A DNA stretch of 9,592 bases. Origin: Propionibacteriaceae bacterium (lineage in GTDB: Bacteria; Actinomycetota; Actinomycetes; Propionibacteriales; Propionibacteriaceae). The notes below the pieces were generated by a model. That model was not told where the DNA came from. It worked only from the letters and a program-made list of their open reading frames with translations, and searched no databases. The translations under genes and the position numbers were made by a program. Location of the stretch: positions 1 through 9,592 of the forward strand of contig JAGQUI010000075.1 in assembly GCA_020438595.1 (NCBI GenBank), given 5' to 3'. Position 1 is the stretch's first letter, and each line of letters opens with the position of its first letter. This document shows positions 5,248 to 9,592 of this stretch, one piece after another.

Positions 5248-6401
5248 GACCGTGCCTCCTCAGGGCGCGGGATCGAGACACTCACCTCGTAGCCTCCTTC
5301 GGCACGATTCCCTGCATGCAGTTCACCGTCCCAGATCGCGACCCGTTCCCGCATACCGATCTGCCCGGTCCCGACCGCCGTCCCGGGCCGCAACCCGGTG
5401 CCGTCGTCGGTCACGGTGAGGATGAGCCGGTCAGCGGTGTAGCGGATGCGGACGTGGGCGGTTCGCGCCCGGGCGTGACGCACGACGTTGGTCAGGGACT
5501 CCTGGACGAGCCGGTAGACGGTCAGGCCGAGGGCCTCGCTGACCGACCAGGGTTCACCGACCTGCTCGATCGTCACCCCGAGGTTCGTGGCGGCCGCCTG
5601 TGTGACCAGCCGGTCGAGGTCGTCCAGGCCGGGGGTTGGCTCGAGGTCGTCGTCCGTGCTGCGCAGGGCACCGAGGATCTGGCGCACCTCGTGCAGGGAG
5701 GCCCGGCTGCGGTCGGCGATCGCGAGCAGGGACGAACGGGCCTCCTCGGGATCGGACCGCGCCACCCGTGCGCCCACACCGGCCTGCAGGGCGATCACCC
5801 CGAGGGAGTGCCCGACGACGTCGTGGAGTTCACGAGCGATCCGCAGGCGCTCCTCGCTGGCAGCGGAACGGGCGACCTCAGCCTGAGCGAGTTCGGCGAG
5901 CTCGGCGCGCTCGGCCTCCAGCCGCGCCGCCTCCTGGCGCGAGCGGCTCGCGCGCCCCAACGCGAACGATCCGACGAACAGGGCCAGGTTGGTCGCCGTC
6001 TCCGGCCAGCCCATGCGCTGCGGAGCGGTCAGCGCCACGACCACCAGCAGGACGAGGCAGAACACCGCGGCCGATACCGTGGCCGGCAGTTCCTCCTGCG
6101 CTGCCACCGTGTAGGCGGCAAGGAAGAGCGCCGATCCGATCACGGCCGTGCCCTGCCCGAGGAGGATCAGGGAGCAGACCAGCAGCCCCGCCACCACCAG
6201 GGTCGGCAGCGGGGCGGCCCGCCGGAAGCTGTACGGCGCTGCCGCGGCGATGAGCAGGCCGATCACCCATGCCGGAGGCGGCCCGGCCTGCGCCGCGCCC
6301 GCCGCGAGCACGGAGGCGAGCAGCAGGCCTGCGGCGAGGCACGTGTCCAGCAGCCAGGGACGGGCGGCGTCGAGACGCCGCAGCTCCGGCCAGGTGATCA
6401 C
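5244..6401 (-). CDS. NarL-type sensor histidine kinase (HisKA_3 + HATPase)
   Basis: 385 aa from GTG 6399-6401, first gene of the two-component operon. Residues about 15-150 hold several membrane spans with short loops and no large outside domain, so it may sense within the membrane or through a partner. A coiled linker (about 155-183) leads to the HisKA_3 dimerisation and phosphoacceptor box ERLRIARELHDVVGHSLG with His193. The ATP-binding domain has the N-box ESLTNVVRHA (N305), DDGTGL (332-337) and GTGQIGMRERV (344-354). This layout is common among actinobacterial kinases paired with LuxR-type regulators. The GTG has GGGAGG (6410-6415) 8 bases upstream. ATG 6431 (CGAGGG upstream) and GTG 6455 are alternatives; 6455 is unlikely because it would put the start against the palindromic operator. 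Its stop overlaps the regulator start. Confidence 0.93.
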   Translation of the reverse strand: MITWPELRRLDAARPWLLDTCLAAGLLLASVLAAGAAQAGPPPAWVIGLLIAAAAPYSFRRAAPLPTLVVAGLLVCSLILLGQGTAVIGSALFLAAYTVAAQEELPATVSAAVFCLVLLVVVALTAPQRMGWPETATNLALFVGSFALGRASRSRQEAARLEAERAELAELAQAEVARSAASEERLRIARELHDVVGHSLGVIALQAGVGARVARSDPEEARSSLLAIADRSRASLHEVRQILGALRSTDDDLEPTPGLDDLDRLVTQAAATNLGVTIEQVGEPWSVSEALGLTVYRLVQESLTNVVRHARARTAHVRIRYTADRLILTVTDDGTGLRPGTAVGTGQIGMRERVAIWDGELHAGNRAEGGYEVSVSIPRPEEARS

Positions 6402-6443
6402 GCGACAAGCCTCCCAACAGCTCGCGTCCATCACAACGACCCT

Positions 6444-6479
6444 CGGGATGAACACCGGCTACATCCCGGGATGTACACC
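6444..6479. promoter_or_regulatory. Palindromic operator candidate in the divergent kinase/hydrolase region
   Basis: TACATCCCGGGATGTA (6460-6475) is a perfect 16-bp inverted repeat. A third half-site, GGGATGAA (6445-6452), precedes it, and the longer direct repeat CGGGATGNACACC occurs at 6444-6456 and 6467-6479, 23 bp apart. It lies about 60 bp upstream of the kinase start and about 90 bp upstream of the hydrolase start. A dimeric LuxR-type regulator, most simply the neighbouring response regulator, could bind here and control both genes. The symmetry is seen; the binding protein is inferred. Confidence 0.6.
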
Positions 6480-6565
6480 CGGATCGGCCTCGACCCGGGG
6501 GATGGCGCCGAATTCCAGCCTCCGGCCCGACGCGACGGCCCCTCCCCCCGGGGGAGCATCGGAGC

Positions 6566-8023
6566 ATGCCCACGAACGCAGCCCCGTCCCTCTTGTCATC
6601 CAGTCCTCGCATCGCGTGGGCGACCAGTTGTTCCGCCGCCCTCGCCGCCGGACTGATCTGGGGTCTGATCGAGCCCCGCGGGCCGGTCAGCGGCGTGCAG
6701 GCCGTCGCCGTCATGGGCACGTCCGTGGCGATCGGCTGGATCGGTGGTCAGCTCACCGGCGCCCGGAAGGCCGCGATCCTGCTGCCGCTGGCGCACGTCA
6801 CCGGCTTCGAACTCGCCCGGCGTACCAGCAACCTGCCCACCGTTGCGGCCTTCGAGCCCACCTCCGGATTCGGCCTCCTGGCGATGGTGCTGGGCAGGAT
6901 CATCCCCTGGCTGCTGGCCGCCACACCCCTCGCCGTCGGCGCAGTGTGGGGCAGCCGCAGGACGAAGGCGCGCCGGCCGATCGCCCTCCTGGCATGCTCG
7001 GCGGCGCTGGTGCTCCTGGCCACCTGGCTGGCAGTGCCCGCCTCACCCGAGCCGGTGCGTGCTCCGGGCGGGTTCGCGGACCTCGTCGAGGTCGAACTCG
7101 GCGGACATCGGCAGTGGATCCAGGTACGCGGGACCGACCCGGCCAACCCGGTCCTGCTCTACCTCAGCGGCGGCCCCGGCCAGAGCGACCTGGCGTTCTC
7201 CCGCGTGCTCCTGGAACCGCTGCTGGAAGAGGTGACGATCGTCGGCTGGGACCAGCGGGGCACCGGCAAGTCCTACCCCGACCTCGACGAGGCCGGCCTG
7301 ACCCTCGACCGCGCGGTCAGCGATGTCGTGGAACTCGCCAGCCACCTCACGGCCCGGTTCGACCAGCCCCGGATCTACCTCCTGGGCGAGTCGTGGGGAA
7401 GCCTGCTCGGAGTCCTGGCCGTCCAGCGGGCACCGGAGCTGTTCGCCGCCTACATCGGCAGCGGCCAGATGGTCAACGTGCTCGACACCGACACCACCAT
7501 CTACGCCGACCTGATCTCCACTGCCCTGCGGAACGGTGACGGCGCGCTGCTGGCCGAACTGGTGGAGCTGGGCCGGCCCCCCTACCCGAGTGTGTTCGAC
7601 TACGGCCGGATCATGACGCTCTATCCGCTGCTTGAGGGCGGCTACACCCCACCGAGGGAGTACCGCGAGCGGGCGGCCGCCGGCAACGTCGGGCCGATGG
7701 GGATCGGCGGCATCGAGTACGGCCCGGTGGAGAAGCTCAACGTCCTGCGCGGCCTGATCGACATGTTCTCCGTGATGTACCCCCAGCTGCAGCAGATCGA
7801 CCTGAGGCAATCCGCCGCCCGGCTCGACGTTCCGGTCTTCATCCTTTGTGGTGACCATGAGATCGCCGCTCGTACCGGTCCGGCGAGGGACTGGTTCGAC
7901 CAGCTCGAGGCCCCCGGCAAGCAGTGGCTCCAGCTGCCCGACGCCGGCCACTCGGTCGCCTTCGAGCAGGTCGGGACGCTCCGCGACATCCTCACCACCC
8001 AGGCGGTACCCACCCGCCGCTGA
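6566..8023 (+). CDS. Membrane-anchored alpha/beta hydrolase, proline-iminopeptidase-like
   Basis: 485 aa in two parts. Residues 1-160 hold about four hydrophobic segments (near 16-34, 44-62, 102-128 and 138-158) without a recognised domain name. Residues 165-485 are an alpha/beta hydrolase of the prolyl aminopeptidase (peptidase S33) type. They include the oxyanion-loop GGPG (202-205), WDQRGTGKS (228-236), nucleophile Ser276 in GESWGS, Asp430 in CGDHE and His462 in DAGHS, so the triad appears complete. The order suggests a catalytic domain held at the membrane, probably facing outward. In this family the substrates are N-terminal prolyl or other small peptides or esters; the actual substrate is unknown. 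A Shine-Dalgarno GGGGGAG (6550-6556) lies 9 bases before the ATG. It is divergent from the two-component operon and shares the palindromic region with it. Confidence 0.88.
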   Translation: MPTNAAPSLLSSSPRIAWATSCSAALAAGLIWGLIEPRGPVSGVQAVAVMGTSVAIGWIGGQLTGARKAAILLPLAHVTGFELARRTSNLPTVAAFEPTSGFGLLAMVLGRIIPWLLAATPLAVGAVWGSRRTKARRPIALLACSAALVLLATWLAVPASPEPVRAPGGFADLVEVELGGHRQWIQVRGTDPANPVLLYLSGGPGQSDLAFSRVLLEPLLEEVTIVGWDQRGTGKSYPDLDEAGLTLDRAVSDVVELASHLTARFDQPRIYLLGESWGSLLGVLAVQRAPELFAAYIGSGQMVNVLDTDTTIYADLISTALRNGDGALLAELVELGRPPYPSVFDYGRIMTLYPLLEGGYTPPREYRERAAAGNVGPMGIGGIEYGPVEKLNVLRGLIDMFSVMYPQLQQIDLRQSAARLDVPVFILCGDHEIAARTGPARDWFDQLEAPGKQWLQLPDAGHSVAFEQVGTLRDILTTQAVPTRR

Positions 8024-8038
8024 CCTACCGCGACACCA

Positions 8039-8336
8039 TGTTCGGGCTCATCGTCGACACACCGACGGACTTCCTGTTCTCCCCGCTGATGCTCGGCTTC
8101 ACGCTTCGCGTGGCTGATCGGGGCCGGTGTTCCCGATCGCGCTTCCCGGAAGGCTCGCGCTCGGCACGGTGAGAAGGCTCGGGCCGAGCCTGCTGATGGT
8201 GGTCGGCTCCGGCGCCACCGCCTGGCGGAGGTGCAACTGGCGGATCGCCGACTTCCGCGGTGTGCCTTCCGGTCTACTGGCTGCTGCGTTCCTCCGCCGC
8301 GTGGCGCGCCGCCCAGGTCGGGGACGGGCCGGCCCC
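8039..8336 (+). pseudogene. Possible decayed small membrane-protein gene, split across frames
   Basis: The roughly 400 bp between the hydrolase stop and the protease start have no convincing intact gene. From ATG 8039 a frame reads MFGLIVDTPTDFLFSPLMLG and turns into arginine-rich nonsense. A second frame gives FAWLIGAGVP near 8104-8133, and a third gives FPIALPGRLAL and LGPSLLMVVGSGATAW (about 8130-8226). Further on, YWLLRSSAAWRAAQVGD (about 8276-8326) appears in yet another reading. Joined, these would look like a membrane protein with several frameshifts. I do not recognise the family, and hydrophobic runs in GC-rich DNA can arise by chance, so this is tentative. Confidence 0.3.
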
Positions 8337-8415
8337 GACCTTCGGAATGCAGAGCTCTCCGCCCTGCCGGGCGGTCGGCACAATTGTGCTGATGGCACGC
8401 GGGCTGGCCTCTGGT

Positions 8416-8421
8416 TAGCTT
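8416..8421 (+). promoter_or_regulatory. Probable -10 box for leaderless transcription of the CPBP protease gene
   Basis: TAGCTT fits TANNNT and ends 8 bases before the ATG at 8430. That places the likely transcription start on or beside the A of the start codon, the classic arrangement of actinobacterial leaderless genes. The only purine-rich stretch, GGCAGGG, touches the ATG and is too close to act as a Shine-Dalgarno. No clear -35 is visible. Confidence 0.45.
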
Positions 8422-8429
8422 CGGCAGGG

Positions 8430-9212
8430 ATGAAGAACGATGCTCTGGCCCACCCCGCCCGGGGGTTGCTGGTGGGCTATCTGTTGGCCTTCTTGTTGCC
8501 GTGGACCGTGTGGTCGACCACGATCGCCGAGCAGAACGGCTTGATCGACTGGCATGTTCCTCAGTCGCTCGCGTTCTGGGTCGGGCTTCCGGTTGCCTAC
8601 CTGGTGGCCGCGGCCACCAGCGGTGGCAGGCCAGCGCTCGCCGATCTGGTGTCGCGTATGTTGCGATGGCGCGTGGGCTGGCGCCCGTACGTCGCGGCGC
8701 TGGGTCTGCCGCTCGTGGTCTGGCTCGGCGGCGTGCTCGGTGGCGGCGCGGCCGGGGAGGTCACTCCGATGGATCAGCTTCCGGTCACTGTGCTGATCGA
8801 GTTCGCGTTGTTCTGGCTGACTGAGGAGGCGATGTGGCGTGGGTTCGTACTGCCTCGGGTTGAGCTGTGGATGTCGCGTGGCGCGGCGGGGGTGGTGGTC
8901 GGCGCTGCGTGGGCCCTGTGGCACCTGCCGCTGTTCGCGATCGCGGGATCGTTCCAGTCCAGCGTGCCGTTCCTCGGGTTCGCCGTCCTGACTGTTGCCA
9001 CGGCGGTCATTCTCAGCTGGTTGTTCCACCTCGGCTCGGGCTCGGTGCTGGTCTGCGCGCTGTACCACTGTCTCGTCGACGTGGCCTTCGCCAGCACCGG
9101 TGTGCTGAGCGCTTCCGCGACGGCGTTCTGGACGGTCGTGGCGCTGCACGTGCTCGCGGCCGCCGTGCTGTGGTGGCGCGGGGGCTTGCGCCGGGCCGTC
9201 CCCGCTACTTAG
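8430..9212 (+). CDS. CPBP-family intramembrane metalloprotease (Abi/Rce1-like)
   Basis: 260 aa, about the usual size for the family, with roughly eight hydrophobic segments. The conserved CPBP motifs are all present: motif 1 E132-E133-x3-R137 (TEEAMWRGFVLPR), motif 2 with His165 (WALWHLPLF), and motif 3 H213-x3-D217 (LYHCLVDVAF). These residues form the buried active site in Rce1-type proteases, which cleave membrane or prenylated substrates. Bacterial members serve in peptide maturation, bacteriocin immunity or protein secretion; no such partner is visible here. The ATG at 8430 is chosen because the frame upstream (open from GTG 8127) is rich in arginine and lacks family features. A -10 box 8 bases upstream suggests a leaderless mRNA. 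The next gene starts 9 bases after its stop, so the two are probably co-transcribed. Confidence 0.9.
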   Translation: MKNDALAHPARGLLVGYLLAFLLPWTVWSTTIAEQNGLIDWHVPQSLAFWVGLPVAYLVAAATSGGRPALADLVSRMLRWRVGWRPYVAALGLPLVVWLGGVLGGGAAGEVTPMDQLPVTVLIEFALFWLTEEAMWRGFVLPRVELWMSRGAAGVVVGAAWALWHLPLFAIAGSFQSSVPFLGFAVLTVATAVILSWLFHLGSGSVLVCALYHCLVDVAFASTGVLSASATAFWTVVALHVLAAAVLWWRGGLRRAVPAT

Positions 9213-9221
9213 CTCTGGGCC

Positions 9222-9592
9222 ATGGCTGCACAGACGGAGCGTTTGCGTCCCGCCGAACGGCTCGTGTTCTTCACCGATGCTGTGGTCGCGATTGCGATGA
9301 CCTTGCTCATCCTTCCCCTGCTGGAGTCGGTGGGCGAGGCGGCGAGAGAGGGCCTCGACACCGCCGAGTACCTCGCCGACCACGACGGACAGCTGGTCGC
9401 GTTCGCGCTCAGCTTCGTGATCATCGCGGCCTTCTGGCGCACCCACGACCGCCTCTTCGTGCACGTCGAAAGGCAGGACCCGGTGCTGCTGTGGCTGAAC
9501 GTGGCCTGGATGTTCACCATCGTGTGGTTCCCCGTGGCCACAGCGCTGGTCGGCGCGCTGGAGACCGACCCCGTGCAATTGGCCATCTACAT
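9222..9592 (+). CDS. TMEM175-like (DUF1211) potassium-channel family protein, 3' end outside the window
   Basis: 123 codons are visible before the right edge. The N-terminus RLVFFTDAVVAIAMTLLILP (13-32) matches the TM1 signature of TMEM175 proteins (R-x3-F-S/T-D, usually FSDAVFAIAMTLL), whose TM1 lines the pore. Later segments LVAFALSFVIIAAFWRTHDR (58-77) and VLLWLNVAWMFTIVWFPVAT (88-107) fit TM2 and TM3 with the usual WxxH-like turn between them. Bacterial members are six-TM subunits that form tetrameric K+ channels in the cytoplasmic membrane; the visible part covers about half. The gene follows the CPBP protease stop by 9 bases with no clear Shine-Dalgarno, so it may depend on translation from the gene before. 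The family call is strong; ion selectivity is not shown by the sequence. Confidence 0.88.
   Translation, partial: MAAQTERLRPAERLVFFTDAVVAIAMTLLILPLLESVGEAAREGLDTAEYLADHDGQLVAFALSFVIIAAFWRTHDRLFVHVERQDPVLLWLNVAWMFTIVWFPVATALVGALETDPVQLAIY

Noticed and set aside
4812..6656. A 614-codon open frame on the plus strand opposite the kinase and response regulator
   Set aside because: It is antisense to two genes with complete catalytic motifs and has a low-complexity Arg/Gly/Pro composition.
8378..8389. The 12-bp palindrome GCACAATTGTGC upstream of the CPBP protease as an operator
   Set aside because: A single short palindrome with no second copy and no linked regulator is not enough; it is noted only as a possibility.
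8127..8429. Extending the CPBP protease 101 codons upstream to the GTG at 8127
   Set aside because: The extension is Arg-rich and unlike the family N-terminus; a -10 box and ATG at 8430 fit better.

Overview
This is a GC-rich window, typical of an actinobacterium. The signs are G/C-ending codons, several GTG starts, a probable leaderless gene, a DHA2-type exporter, and a NarL-type two-component pair. No rRNA, tRNA, CRISPR array, transposase or phage gene is visible. I cannot name the genus.

Left part (1-2862): two divergent fasciclin (FAS1) genes share a 137-bp intergenic region. One is a secreted protein that runs off the left edge; the other is a lipoprotein. Next comes a MerR-family regulator with a C-terminal cobalamin-binding domain of the CarH/LitR light-sensor type, on the minus strand. 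Divergent from it is a promoter followed by the broken remains of a third FAS1 gene. Three promoters (fasciclin 1, fasciclin 2 and the FAS1 remnant) share one architecture: a TTGAC(A/G) -35 box, a CACA(A/C)T -10 box 17-18 bp away, and a ladder of 11-bp direct repeats of the form nTnnACAn running through both boxes. This is the operator type described for CarH. The ladder beside the regulator also covers the regulator's own -10 box. I infer a small regulon in which a B12-type photoreceptor, or another B12-responsive repressor, controls fasciclin surface proteins and itself.

Middle (2863-6401): a 14-TM DHA2-family MFS exporter lies downstream of the FAS1 remnant and may be read from the same repeat-bearing promoter. 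Convergent to it is a two-component operon (histidine kinase, then NarL/LuxR response regulator, 3-bp overlap). A 16-bp perfect palindrome plus a matching half-site lies just upstream of the kinase and is a candidate operator for the response regulator.

Right part (6566-9592): a membrane-anchored alpha/beta hydrolase of the prolyl-aminopeptidase type is divergent from the kinase. About 400 bp of apparently decayed coding sequence follows, then a CPBP-family intramembrane protease with a probable leaderless start, and then a TMEM175-like channel gene cut by the right edge.
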